33,416 nucleotides of DNA, taken from the NCBI GenBank assembly GCA_021824365.1, contig JAKAKY010000005.1, positions 1-33,416 on the forward strand, given 5' to 3'. Source of the stretch: Bacteroidota bacterium (lineage in GTDB: Bacteria; Bacteroidota; Bacteroidia; Chitinophagales; Chitinophagaceae). Under the pieces are notes generated by a model. The model was not told the DNA's origin and made no database searches. It saw nothing but the letters and a program-made list of their open reading frames with translations. Below are positions 8,505 through 17,192 of the stretch, in pieces (positions within the stretch are counted from its first letter, which is position 1; each line of letters starts with the position of its first letter). Both the position numbers and the translations under genes were made by a program.

Positions 8505-10187
8505 ATGAAACTTCTCTTTAAAAAAAGTATCATTGTTTATATACTTTTTGCATTTTTTTTTGGATGCAAAAAAAAAGATACACCTATTGCACCAACTCCT
8601 ACACCTGCACCTGCTTCATTTAGCCTCAATAGTTTAAAAGTAAATGGGGCTTACAATGGATTTACCTATTACAATGTAAATCCCAAACCATCTGTTTTAT
8701 TTTCATTTACTGCACCGCTCAGTAATAGCTCGTTGGCAAACAGCATACAATTAGTGGGTAGCAGTGGTGTAGTTATTCCTATCAATACTACATTACAAAA
8801 TAATGATAGTGCCGTTTTAATACAACCCCTTAACAACATCAATCCCATAACGTTATATACCTTAAAAGTTTCTACGGCGCTGCAATCAAAAGCAGGAGGG
8901 AATTTGCAATCACCTGTTTCCGTTAAATTAACCACAGCTATTGATTCAACCGATAAATTTTCGCAAATTGCTGATACAGCCCTGCTCACCTTAATCCAAC
9001 AACAAACCTTCAGATATTTTTGGGATTTTGGCCATCCGGTAAGTGGTATGGCAAGAGAAAGAAATACATCGGGCGATGTGGTAACAACCGGCGGTACCGG
9101 TTTTGGTATCATGAGTATGCTGGCAGGTATTAATCGTGGATTTATTTCCAGAACCGATGGATTGAATCGAATCAATACCATAGTTTCATTTTTGACAAAT
9201 AATTGTACACGATATCATGGCGCTTTTGCGCATTGGATAAATGGTGCTACCGGTGCAACAGTTCCCTTTAGTACCCGGGATAATGGGGCAGATTTAGTAG
9301 AAACCTCTTTTTTAATACAGGGATTATTATGTGCCCGTCAATATTTTAATGGCACCAATACACAGGAAGTGAATTTACGTAACAATATCAATACATTATG
9401 GGATGGAGTGGAATGGAACTGGTTTACACAAAATAATCAACAGGTATTGTACTGGCATTGGAGCCCCAATTATACTTGGGCAATCAATATGCCTATTAAA
9501 GGATGGAATGAAGCATTGATTACATATATATTGGCTGCATCTTCCACTACATCTCCCATTAGTCAGGCAGTATATACCAATGGATGGGCCTCGAATGGGG
9601 GTATGAAGAACGGAAATACTTATTACGGAAATGTATTACCGTTAGGTCCAACATTAGGCGGTCCGTTGTTTTTTGCACATTACTCTTTTTTGGGTATTAA
9701 TCCCAATAATTTGAATGATGCCTATGCTAATTACATGGCGCAAAACACCGCACACGCTAAAATTAATTATGCTTATTGTGTGGCTAATCCTGCAGGTTAC
9801 AATGGATATAGCAGTTCAGTTTGGGGGCTTACGGCCAGCGATGATAATGTTTCCGGCTATTCTGCTCATTCCCCTACTAACGATGTGGGCGTAGTAAGCC
9901 CTACTGCTGCTATTGCTTCTTTGCCTTATACACCAACTGAGTCTATGGCCGCTATCCGTTTTTTTTATTACAAATTAGGCGATAAAATTTGGGGCCAATA
10001 CGGTTTTACAGATGCTTTCAACCTAACTAATATTTGGTTTGCCGGTAGTTACCTGGCCATTGATCAGGGGCCTGAAATTATTATGATTGAAAATTACCGG
10101 TCGGGTTTGTTATGGAACTTATTTACATCCTGCCCCGAAGTACAACAGGGTATGCGTAATTTAGGCTTTACGGCACCTTATCTGTAA
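8505..10187 (+). CDS. GH144-type endo-beta-1,2-glucanase, lipoprotein form with Ig-like N-terminal domain
   Basis: 560 residues. The signal ends FFFGC (Cys21), followed by a basic patch and a Pro/Thr-rich linker (26-37). A Big_5/Ig-like beta domain fills about 38-145 (VLFSFTAPLSNSSLANSIQL, ITLYTLKVSTAL). The catalytic part, about 155-558, is an (alpha/alpha)6-barrel of the 'glucoamylase-like' GH144 type: TFRYFWDFGHPVSGMARER, DVVTTGGTGFGIMSM, RDNGADLVETSFLIQGLL, VLYWHWSPN, AIDQGPEIIMIENYRSGLLW. The founding member of GH144 is, to my knowledge, an endo-beta-1,2-glucanase of Chitinophaga pinensis. The lipid anchor and spacer domain suggest it works at the cell surface, making fragments for SusC/D. 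A close paralogue follows directly. Specificity other than beta-1,2-glucan is possible. Confidence 0.9.
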   Translation: MKLLFKKSIIVYILFAFFFGCKKKDTPIAPTPTPAPASFSLNSLKVNGAYNGFTYYNVNPKPSVLFSFTAPLSNSSLANSIQLVGSSGVVIPINTTLQNNDSAVLIQPLNNINPITLYTLKVSTALQSKAGGNLQSPVSVKLTTAIDSTDKFSQIADTALLTLIQQQTFRYFWDFGHPVSGMARERNTSGDVVTTGGTGFGIMSMLAGINRGFISRTDGLNRINTIVSFLTNNCTRYHGAFAHWINGATGATVPFSTRDNGADLVETSFLIQGLLCARQYFNGTNTQEVNLRNNINTLWDGVEWNWFTQNNQQVLYWHWSPNYTWAINMPIKGWNEALITYILAASSTTSPISQAVYTNGWASNGGMKNGNTYYGNVLPLGPTLGGPLFFAHYSFLGINPNNLNDAYANYMAQNTAHAKINYAYCVANPAGYNGYSSSVWGLTASDDNVSGYSAHSPTNDVGVVSPTAAIASLPYTPTESMAAIRFFYYKLGDKIWGQYGFTDAFNLTNIWFAGSYLAIDQGPEIIMIENYRSGLLWNLFTSCPEVQQGMRNLGFTAPYL

Positions 10188-10215
10188 ACACAAAAGGCTA
10201 TTAAAATAGGTACAA

Positions 10216-11544
10216 ATGAAAAAAACACTATTATTACTATGCTGTATTTGCGCAATATTTTCTTCCAATATTGCACAGCATAAACACATTCAACCAAAAT
10301 TATCTGATACAGCACTTTTAGATTTGGTGCAACAACAAACTTTTAAATATTTTTGGGATTTTGCACATCCTGTAAGTGGCATGGCTCGTGAACGCAGTAA
10401 TGTGGCTTATGACTATGGGGATGAAGTAGTAACTACAGGTGGCACCGGATTTGGAATCATGGCCATGATTGTGGCTGCAGATAGAAAATGGCTGCCACGG
10501 GATACCATTGCTGCACGATTACTGAAAATGATTCGCTTTCTTTCTAAAGCCAATTCTTATCATGGTGTATTCCCGCATTGGATGAATGGCAGTACCGGCA
10601 TTACAATTCCATTTAGCCGTAAGGATGATGGTGCCGATTTGGTTGAAACAGCTTATTTGTTTCAGGGCTTATTGTGTGCACGACAATACTTCACCAACAA
10701 TAATGCAGTTGAAACAGAAATCAGAAACCGTATTAATTGGTTGTGGAATGATATAGAATGGAATTGGTTTACCAAAGGCGGACAAACAATTTTGTACTGG
10801 CACTGGAGCCCCAATAATGGTTGGGCCATGAATTTTCCTATTCGTGGGTTTAATGAATGTTTAATCACTTATGTGTTAGCAGCATCGGGTAACCGTTATC
10901 CTGTTCCGGCCGATGTATACCATCAGGGATGGGTACAAAGCGATTTTTTTAAAAATGGCAAACAGTTTTATGGTATTACCTTGCCGTTGGGCTTTGATGG
11001 TGGCGGTCCATTATTTTTTTCTCAATATTCTTTCTTAGGTCTTGATCCACGTGGGTTAAAAGACCGTTATGCAGATTACCGGGAGCAAAACCGTAATCAT
11101 ACTTTAATTAATCATGCTTATTGTTTAGCTAACCCAAAGCAATTTAAAGGGTATGGACCTAACTGCTGGGGTTTAACCGCCTGCGATACCTATAATGGTT
11201 ACAACGCATTTTCTCCAACGAATGATGAAGGAACCATAGCGCCTACTGCTGCCTTGTCCGCATTCCCTTACACACCGGAATTTTCTATGCAGGCACTGCG
11301 TTTTTTTTATGATAGCCTTGGTTCAAAATTGTGGGGCGAATATGGGTTTAAAGATGCTTTTAACTTATCCAAAAACTGGTATGCTTCTTCCTACCTGGCC
11401 ATTGATCAGGGGCCTATTGTTGTGATGATAGAAAATTATAGAACGGGATTGTTATGGAAGTTACTCATGAGTTGTAAAGAAGTACAGGGTGGTTTAACGA
11501 AATTGGGTTTTGAAAGTCCGTGGTTGCAACCAAAAAATCATTAA
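10216..11544 (+). CDS. GH144-type endo-beta-1,2-glucanase, secreted form without extra domain
   Basis: 442 residues, close to the single-domain size of the family. The Sec signal (residues 1-20, ending SNIA before QHKH) has no lipobox Cys at its end, so the product is likely periplasmic. The catalytic domain begins at about residue 30 and matches the upstream gene along its length: TFKYFWDFAHPVSGMARER, EVVTTGGTGFGIMAM, RKDDGADLVETAYLFQGLL, ILYWHWSPN, AIDQGPIVVMIENYRTGLLW. The two genes look like an old tandem duplication: motifs are kept but intervening sequence differs. The division into an anchored and a soluble enzyme suggests successive cuts of the same glucan outside and inside the outer membrane. 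The gap to the previous gene is 28 bases, and to the next only 3. Confidence 0.9.
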   Translation: MKKTLLLLCCICAIFSSNIAQHKHIQPKLSDTALLDLVQQQTFKYFWDFAHPVSGMARERSNVAYDYGDEVVTTGGTGFGIMAMIVAADRKWLPRDTIAARLLKMIRFLSKANSYHGVFPHWMNGSTGITIPFSRKDDGADLVETAYLFQGLLCARQYFTNNNAVETEIRNRINWLWNDIEWNWFTKGGQTILYWHWSPNNGWAMNFPIRGFNECLITYVLAASGNRYPVPADVYHQGWVQSDFFKNGKQFYGITLPLGFDGGGPLFFSQYSFLGLDPRGLKDRYADYREQNRNHTLINHAYCLANPKQFKGYGPNCWGLTACDTYNGYNAFSPTNDEGTIAPTAALSAFPYTPEFSMQALRFFYDSLGSKLWGEYGFKDAFNLSKNWYASSYLAIDQGPIVVMIENYRTGLLWKLLMSCKEVQGGLTKLGFESPWLQPKNH

Positions 11545-11547
11545 ACC

Positions 11548-13314
11548 ATGAAGAAAATTTTTATTTTATTTTTCATAACAGTTGGCTGTATAAATGGGGT
11601 GCAGGCACAGGGTCAGCAAGCAACCTTTTGTAACCCCATTAATATTGATTATGGTTATACCCCCATTCCCAATTTCAGTGAAGCCGGCCGGCATCGCGCT
11701 ACTGCCGATCCGGTAATTGTTCGCTATAAAAATGATTATTATTTGTTTTCTACCAATCAATGGGGATATTGGTGGAGCAATGATATGTTGAAGTGGAATT
11801 TTGTTTCCCGAAAATTTTTACGTCCATGGAATGCCGGCTATGATGAGCTTTGCGCACCTGCAGTAGGCGTATTAGGTGATACGATGATTGTATTTGGCTC
11901 AACCTACACCACTAATTTTTCTGTTTGGATGAGTACTAACCCTGAAGCTAATGAATGGAGGCCTTTGGTTGATTCTTTTTCGATAGGCGGATGGGACCCC
12001 GATTTTTTTGTAGATACCGATGGTAAATTATACATGTATAATGGCAGCAGCAATCGGTATCCATTATACGGCATTGAGTTAAACAGAAGTAATCTTGCTC
12101 CCATAGGTACCAGAAAAGAAATGTATTTATTAGAACCCTGGCGTTATGGGTGGCAGCGTTTTGGCGAATTTATGGATAACACATTTTTAGATCCGTTTAT
12201 TGAAGGTGCCTGGATGACGAAACACAATAATAAATATTATTTACAATATGGTGCACCCGGCACCGAAATGAGTGGTTATGCCGATGGTGTAGTGGTAGGT
12301 AATCATCCTTTAGGCCCATTTACGCCGCAATCTGATCCGCTTTCATTTAAACCCGGTGGCTTTGCACGTGGCGCCGGGCATGGCAGTACTTTTCAGGATC
12401 CATGGAATAACTGGTGGCATGTTTCCACCATGGTAATCAGTGTGAAGAATAATTTTGAACGAAGGCTGGGTATTTGGCCTGCCGGTTTTGATAAAGATGA
12501 TGTGATGTATTGTAATACTTCATTTGGCGATTATCCGCATTATCTGCCACAGGTTGTACAAAATGGTAATCATGCTACACTTAACGGTAGTGGCTTTACG
12601 GGATGGATGCTCTTAAATTATAATAAACCTGTTCAGGTTTCTTCTACTTTAGGTGGTTTTGAACCCAATAATGCTGTGGATGAAAATATTAAAACCTATT
12701 GGAGTGCTGCTACAGGCAATAAAGGCGAATGGATTCAAACCGATTTGGGCGCTATTGATTCGGTATTTGCTATTCAAATTAATTATGCCGATCAGGATGT
12801 GGATAGTAATTTCCTGGGTAAACAATTAGGCACTTTTCATCAATATAAATTATATCAGTCGGTCGATAGTAAAAACTGGTCGGTATTGGTGGATAAATCA
12901 AATAACAAAACCGATATATCGCAGGAATATGTAGAGTTACCTTATCCTGTAAAAACCCGATTCATCAAATTGGAAAACATACACATGCCTACCGGAAAAT
13001 TTGCCATTAGTGGATTGCGTGTTTTTGGAAAAGGAATGGGTAGTGCTCCTGATTCTGTTAAAAACTTTATTGTTTTACGAACAGAGAAAGACAAGCGAAG
13101 TGCCTGGCTGAAATGGCAAACAGTTGATAATGCTTATGCGTATAATATTTATTTTGGAACACTGCCCGATAAGCTATACAACTCCATTATGGTATATAAC
13201 CAAAATGAGTATTGGTATAAAGGAATGGATAAAGAAAAACCTTACTATTTTTCCATTGAAGCCATCAACGAAAATGGCATTTCAAAAAAAACAAAGCCTG
13301 TTCGGGTAGAATAA
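11548..13314 (+). CDS. GH43-type glycosidase with discoidin (F5/8C) and FN3-like C-terminal parts
   Basis: 588 residues with a Sec signal ending VQAQ (about residue 21). A five-bladed propeller of the GH43 type covers about 28-330. The three expected acidic residues are in place: Asp54 in ATADPVIV (base), Asp150 in GGWDPDFFVDTDGK (pKa modulator) and Glu219 in FIEGAWMTKHNNKYYLQYG (acid). A discoidin/F5-8C-like domain follows at about 365-495 (NAVDENIKTYWSAATGNKGEW, RFIKLENIHMP), then an FN3-like module at about 500-588. GH43 enzymes usually remove arabinose, xylose or galactose, so its presence beside two GH144 and one GH3 is odd for a plain beta-1,2-glucan locus. It may act on a side group or have a specificity not yet known. 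Assignment to GH43 proper versus a related propeller family needs a profile search. Confidence 0.82.
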   Translation: MKKIFILFFITVGCINGVQAQGQQATFCNPINIDYGYTPIPNFSEAGRHRATADPVIVRYKNDYYLFSTNQWGYWWSNDMLKWNFVSRKFLRPWNAGYDELCAPAVGVLGDTMIVFGSTYTTNFSVWMSTNPEANEWRPLVDSFSIGGWDPDFFVDTDGKLYMYNGSSNRYPLYGIELNRSNLAPIGTRKEMYLLEPWRYGWQRFGEFMDNTFLDPFIEGAWMTKHNNKYYLQYGAPGTEMSGYADGVVVGNHPLGPFTPQSDPLSFKPGGFARGAGHGSTFQDPWNNWWHVSTMVISVKNNFERRLGIWPAGFDKDDVMYCNTSFGDYPHYLPQVVQNGNHATLNGSGFTGWMLLNYNKPVQVSSTLGGFEPNNAVDENIKTYWSAATGNKGEWIQTDLGAIDSVFAIQINYADQDVDSNFLGKQLGTFHQYKLYQSVDSKNWSVLVDKSNNKTDISQEYVELPYPVKTRFIKLENIHMPTGKFAISGLRVFGKGMGSAPDSVKNFIVLRTEKDKRSAWLKWQTVDNAYAYNIYFGTLPDKLYNSIMVYNQNEYWYKGMDKEKPYYFSIEAINENGISKKTKPVRVE

Positions 13315-13339
13315 ATCTGCGAAACCTAAATAAAATTGT

Positions 13340-15628
13340 ATGAAAAAAACGTATTTATTATTTGTTGCTTTGATGGCGTTCAGTTATACAGCCATTGCAC
13401 AAACTGTAGCTGCTACTGCTAAAATGAATCAATTCATTGATCAATTAATGCAAAAAATGACCCTGGATGAAAAAATTGGTCAGCTAAATTTATTAACCCC
13501 CGGTGGTGGAATTCCTACCGGTTCTGTTGTAAGTACCGATGTTGAAACCAAAATTAAAAAAGGCCAGGTGGGTGGTTTGTTTGGTGTAATTGGTGCCGAT
13601 AAAGTATTACAGGCACAACGGCTGGCAGTGGAAAAATCCAGGTTACATATTCCCTTAATTTTTGGTTCTGATGTGATTCATGGCCATAAAACAACATTCC
13701 CCATTCCTTTAGGGCTGGCTTGCAGTTGGGATACCACTTTAATTAAACAAACTGCACGTGCTGCAGCGGAAGAAGCTACTGCCGATGGATTAAGTTGGGC
13801 TTTCTCACCCATGGTAGATATTTGCCGCGACCCCAGATGGGGGCGTATTGCCGAAGGTGCAGGCGAAGATGCTTTTTTAGGTAGTGCTATTGCCGGTGCC
13901 ATGGTGCGTGGTTATCAACAGAATAATCTTCGGCAGGATAATACCGTTATGGCTTGTGTAAAGCATTTTGCCTTATACGGCGCCGCGGAAGGTGGCCGCG
14001 ATTATAATACAGTAGATATGAGCCGGATCAGAATGTATAATGAATATTTGCCGCCATATAAAGCCGCTATTGATGCCGGTGTAGGTAGTGTAATGAGTTC
14101 ATTCAATGTAATTGATGATATTCCGGCAACGGGTAACCGTTGGTTGTTAACCGATTTATTGCGAAAGCAATGGCAATTTAATGGGTTTGTGGTGAGTGAT
14201 TATACTTCAGTAAATGAAATGGAAGCGCATGGCTTAGGTAATTTGCAACAGGTTTCTGCATTAGCACTAAAAGCAGGTTTGGATATGGATATGGTGGGTG
14301 AAGGATTTCTAACTACTTTAAAAAAATCATTGCAGCAAGGTAAAGTAATCCTAAATGATATTAATACTGCCTGTAGAAGAATACTGGAAGCCAAATATAA
14401 ATTGGGATTATTTGAAAATCCATATCGTAATGTTTCATCCGAAAGGGCTGCTGTTATTTTATCACCCGATCATTTAGCGCTTTCCAGAAAAGCAGCTGCC
14501 AAAGCCTGTGTATTATTAAAAAACAACCATAACGTATTGCCTTTGCAACGTAAAGGTACCATTGCATTGGTTGGACCATTAGCCGATAGCCGCCGCAATA
14601 TGTTGGGTACCTGGAGTGTGGCAGGCGATTGGCATAAAGCGATAACATTGAAAGAAGGAATGGAAAAATTAGCTGCGGATCAGGTGAAAATAATCTATGC
14701 CAAAGGTGCTAATATTTCTGATGATACCCTGTTCAATCATAAAGTAAATGTGTTTGGTCCCGAAATTGAAATGGGAACCGCTTCATCCGATGCCATGATT
14801 CAGGAAGCAGTGGCTGCTGCGCAAAAGGCAGATGTAGTAGTAGCTGCATTAGGTGAAGCCGCCGATATGTCGGGCGAATCATCCAGCAGGGCAGATATAG
14901 GGTTGCCGGAAAGCCAGCAAAAACTTTTAAAGGCTTTAGTACAAACCGGAAAACCGGTCGTAATTGTGTTGTTTAACGGCAGACCATTGACGTTAGTAAA
15001 AGAAAGCCAAATGGCTACCGCTATACTCGATGCATGGTTTGGCGGCACCGAAGCCGGCAATGGCATTGCAGATGTTTTATTTGGTGTAGAAAATCCTTCC
15101 GGTAAATTAACCGCTTCTTTTCCCTATAGTGTAGGTCAAATTCCGGTGTATTACAATCACTTAAATACTGGCAGACCTTATGTTTTAGGTGGCCCAACCA
15201 AATTCAAATCAGATTATTTGGATATTCCCAACGCACCCCTGTTTCCGTTTGGTTATGGATTAAGTTATACCCGGTTTCTATATTCACCCATCACCTTATC
15301 TGATACTATTTTAAAAAATGGCACTACCATTCATGCCATGGTGAAGGTGACCAATTCCGGTAATTACGATGGTGAAGAACTGGTACAATTGTATCTGCGC
15401 GATGAAGTGGCTTCTATTAGCCGCCCGGTTAAAATGCTGAAAGGATTTCAAAAAATAGTTTTGAAAAAAGGTGAAACCAAAACAGTTGATTTTCCCATAC
15501 AGGTAGATGCTTTAAAATTTTACAACAGTCGTTTAGAACCTGTTGCCGAACCCGGGAAATATGAAGTGATGATTGGTACGAATAGTGATGTGGTACAAAC
15601 TGCTTCGTTTACTTTCAATAATCGATAA
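13340..15628 (+). CDS. bglX: GH3 beta-glucosidase (BglX-like)
   Basis: 762 residues, typical for BglX. A Sec signal ends AIAQ (about residue 21) without a lipobox, so the enzyme is likely periplasmic. The N-terminal TIM barrel holds SDVIHGHKTTFPIPLG (110-125) and the nucleophile Asp287 in GFVVSDYTSVNEM. The alpha/beta sandwich holds VCLLKN-like and ALGEAADMSGESSSR motifs, with Glu513 the likely acid/base. A fibronectin III-like domain ends the protein (GEELVQLYLRDEVASISRPV). It should release glucose from the non-reducing end of short beta-glucans. GH3 enzymes act on sophorose and its oligomers in known beta-1,2-glucan loci, so it is the natural last step here. It is the final gene of the locus; a strong terminator follows. 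The symbol is given by similarity only. Confidence 0.93.
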   Translation: MKKTYLLFVALMAFSYTAIAQTVAATAKMNQFIDQLMQKMTLDEKIGQLNLLTPGGGIPTGSVVSTDVETKIKKGQVGGLFGVIGADKVLQAQRLAVEKSRLHIPLIFGSDVIHGHKTTFPIPLGLACSWDTTLIKQTARAAAEEATADGLSWAFSPMVDICRDPRWGRIAEGAGEDAFLGSAIAGAMVRGYQQNNLRQDNTVMACVKHFALYGAAEGGRDYNTVDMSRIRMYNEYLPPYKAAIDAGVGSVMSSFNVIDDIPATGNRWLLTDLLRKQWQFNGFVVSDYTSVNEMEAHGLGNLQQVSALALKAGLDMDMVGEGFLTTLKKSLQQGKVILNDINTACRRILEAKYKLGLFENPYRNVSSERAAVILSPDHLALSRKAAAKACVLLKNNHNVLPLQRKGTIALVGPLADSRRNMLGTWSVAGDWHKAITLKEGMEKLAADQVKIIYAKGANISDDTLFNHKVNVFGPEIEMGTASSDAMIQEAVAAAQKADVVVAALGEAADMSGESSSRADIGLPESQQKLLKALVQTGKPVVIVLFNGRPLTLVKESQMATAILDAWFGGTEAGNGIADVLFGVENPSGKLTASFPYSVGQIPVYYNHLNTGRPYVLGGPTKFKSDYLDIPNAPLFPFGYGLSYTRFLYSPITLSDTILKNGTTIHAMVKVTNSGNYDGEELVQLYLRDEVASISRPVKMLKGFQKIVLKKGETKTVDFPIQVDALKFYNSRLEPVAEPGKYEVMIGTNSDVVQTASFTFNNR

Positions 15629-15656
15629 ATTTTTTAGCAGTCGTTTTTGTTAGATT

Positions 15657-15692
15657 GGGCCTATTGCAATTTTTTGCAATGGCCCTTTTTTT
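15657..15692 (+). terminator. Intrinsic terminator at the end of the polysaccharide locus
   Basis: GGGCCTATTGCAA (15657-15669) pairs with TTGCAATGGCCC (15674-15685) with a single bulged T, followed by seven Ts (15686-15692). It lies 28 bases after the GH3 stop codon and should end the susC-GH3 transcript. It also rules out the upstream start proposed by the longest open frame of the next gene. Confidence 0.88.
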
Positions 15693-15757
15693 GCTGTATT
15701 CATAACAGCATGGTTGTTAGCCGTATTTTGTTTATCTTTTCTTTGAAATTAAAAGGT

Positions 15758-17137
15758 ATGCAACCAAATTATCTGCCGCTGCTGCAACATTTAAAAGCCC
15801 ATTATCAAACCGGCATTACAAAGGATTATGTTTTTAGAAAAAACCAATTAGAACTTTTAAAAGCAGCTATTCTGGCAAATGAGCAGGAATTATATGCTGC
15901 TTTGCAAGCTGATTTGAAGAAAAGCAAAGAAGAGGCCTGGGTAACGGAGATGGGTATGTTGATTGCTGAAATTAATCATGCACTGCGGCATTTGAAACAA
16001 TGGATGAAACCAAAAAAAGCAGGTACCAATTTGGCTAACTTACCTTCGGTGAGTAAGGTTTATGCTGAACCCTGGGGCGTTGTGTTGATTATTTCACCTT
16101 GGAATTATCCGGTGCAATTATTATTAAGTCCTTTAGTGGGTGCTATTGCAGCCGGTAATGTGGCGGTTGTAAAACCCAGTGAATTTGCCGCCGCAACAGC
16201 AAACGTATTGCAAAAAATAATTGATGCAACATTCCCACAAAATTATATCTGCTGTGTGCAGGGCGATGGTGCTCAGGTAGTACCTGCATTATTGCAGGCA
16301 TTTACATTCGATTATATTTTTTATACGGGCAGCACGGCCGTGGGTAAAATTATTTACAAAATGGCTGCTGAAAATTTAGTACCTGTTACATTAGAATTGG
16401 GTGGTAAAAGCCCTTGTGTGGTGGATAAAGATGCCAGTATTGCTGTTGCGGCAAAACGGATTGCGGTTACCAAATTTTCAAATTGCGGACAAATGTGCGT
16501 GGCACCGGATTATATTTTGGTACATGCATCTATATATGATGCATTTGTGCAGGAAATGAAAAAAGTGATTCTACAATTTTTTGGAGATGATGCTGCCAAC
16601 AATGCCGATTATGGTAAAATGATGAATGAAAAACAATGGAATAGAGTAGTGGGTTATTTACAACAGGGAACAGTATTAGCTGGAGGGGCCTTTCAAAAAG
16701 AAAATTTATTCATTGCACCTACATTGTTAGCGGTATCTGATTTGAATGCTGCCGTAATGAAAGAAGAAATTTTTGGTCCGGTATTGCCGATACTTTCTTT
16801 TTCATCACCTGCAGAGGTAGAATCGATTGTTTCCGCTAATCCTAATCCGTTAGCCTTTTATATATTCACACAATCGCAAAAAAATGGGGAATACTGGATA
16901 CAAAAAATACCTTCCGGCGGTGCTTGTATTAATAATGCCAGTTGGCATTTAACCAATCCTGATTTGCCTTTTGGCGGAAGGGGGAATAGTGGTTTAGGCG
17001 CTTATCACGGCCAATATTCTTTTGATACGTTCAGTCATCAAAAAGCAGTGATGCAAACACCGGTTTGGTTTGATCCGGCTATAAAATATCCGCCTTTTAA
17101 AGGTAAACTGAAATTGTTTAAATGGCTGATTAGATAA
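15758..17137 (+). CDS. Aldehyde dehydrogenase, class 3-like (NAD(P)-dependent)
   Basis: 459 residues from the ATG at 15758. The longer open frame from 15647 is rejected because it runs through the preceding terminator. ALDH landmarks are clear: SPWNYP (Asn117 region) for the oxyanion, FYTGSTAVGK for the cofactor site, LELGGKSP with Glu213 (general base) and NCGQMCVAPDY with Cys247 (nucleophile), and the C-terminal PFGGRGNSGLG. Length and the GQxCVAPDY form fit the class 3 / fatty-aldehyde group, often membrane-associated; a hydrophobic-basic tail (GKLKLFKWLIR) is present. It oxidises aldehydes to acids; the natural substrate is not evident. A possible weak promoter is TTG (15714-15716), 16 bases, TATCTTTT (15733-15740), giving a short leader. 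It is not obviously linked to either neighbouring locus. Confidence 0.93.
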   Translation: MQPNYLPLLQHLKAHYQTGITKDYVFRKNQLELLKAAILANEQELYAALQADLKKSKEEAWVTEMGMLIAEINHALRHLKQWMKPKKAGTNLANLPSVSKVYAEPWGVVLIISPWNYPVQLLLSPLVGAIAAGNVAVVKPSEFAAATANVLQKIIDATFPQNYICCVQGDGAQVVPALLQAFTFDYIFYTGSTAVGKIIYKMAAENLVPVTLELGGKSPCVVDKDASIAVAAKRIAVTKFSNCGQMCVAPDYILVHASIYDAFVQEMKKVILQFFGDDAANNADYGKMMNEKQWNRVVGYLQQGTVLAGGAFQKENLFIAPTLLAVSDLNAAVMKEEIFGPVLPILSFSSPAEVESIVSANPNPLAFYIFTQSQKNGEYWIQKIPSGGACINNASWHLTNPDLPFGGRGNSGLGAYHGQYSFDTFSHQKAVMQTPVWFDPAIKYPPFKGKLKLFKWLIR

Positions 17138-17148
17138 TTCTTTCATTT

Positions 17149-17182
17149 TTTGAACATCTAATCACAAGTTTTGTTACGCTTG
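17149..17182 (+). promoter_or_regulatory. Possible promoter for the peroxidase gene
   Basis: TTTG at 17149-17152, a 22-base spacer and TACGCTTG at 17175-17182 (seven of eight positions of TAnnTTTG). Transcription would begin a few bases before the ATG at 17193, giving a very short leader. The match is imperfect. Confidence 0.35.
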
Positions 17183-17192
17183 AAATGAATGT

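Noticed and set aside
8669-9181. 170-codon open frame on the minus strand inside the first GH144 gene
   Set aside because: It is antisense to a well-supported gene, has no start signals, and the protein has no recognisable features.
15647-15757. 37-codon N-terminal extension of the aldehyde dehydrogenase
   Set aside because: It runs through the strong terminator at 15657-15692 and does not resemble the family; the ATG at 15758 fits length and context.
8424-17150. The same 17 bases (ATAATTCTTTCATTTTT) after the LamG stop at 8424-8440 and after the aldehyde dehydrogenase stop at 17134-17150
   Set aside because: Low complexity and AT-rich; neither copy has a partner repeat or structure. Probably chance.
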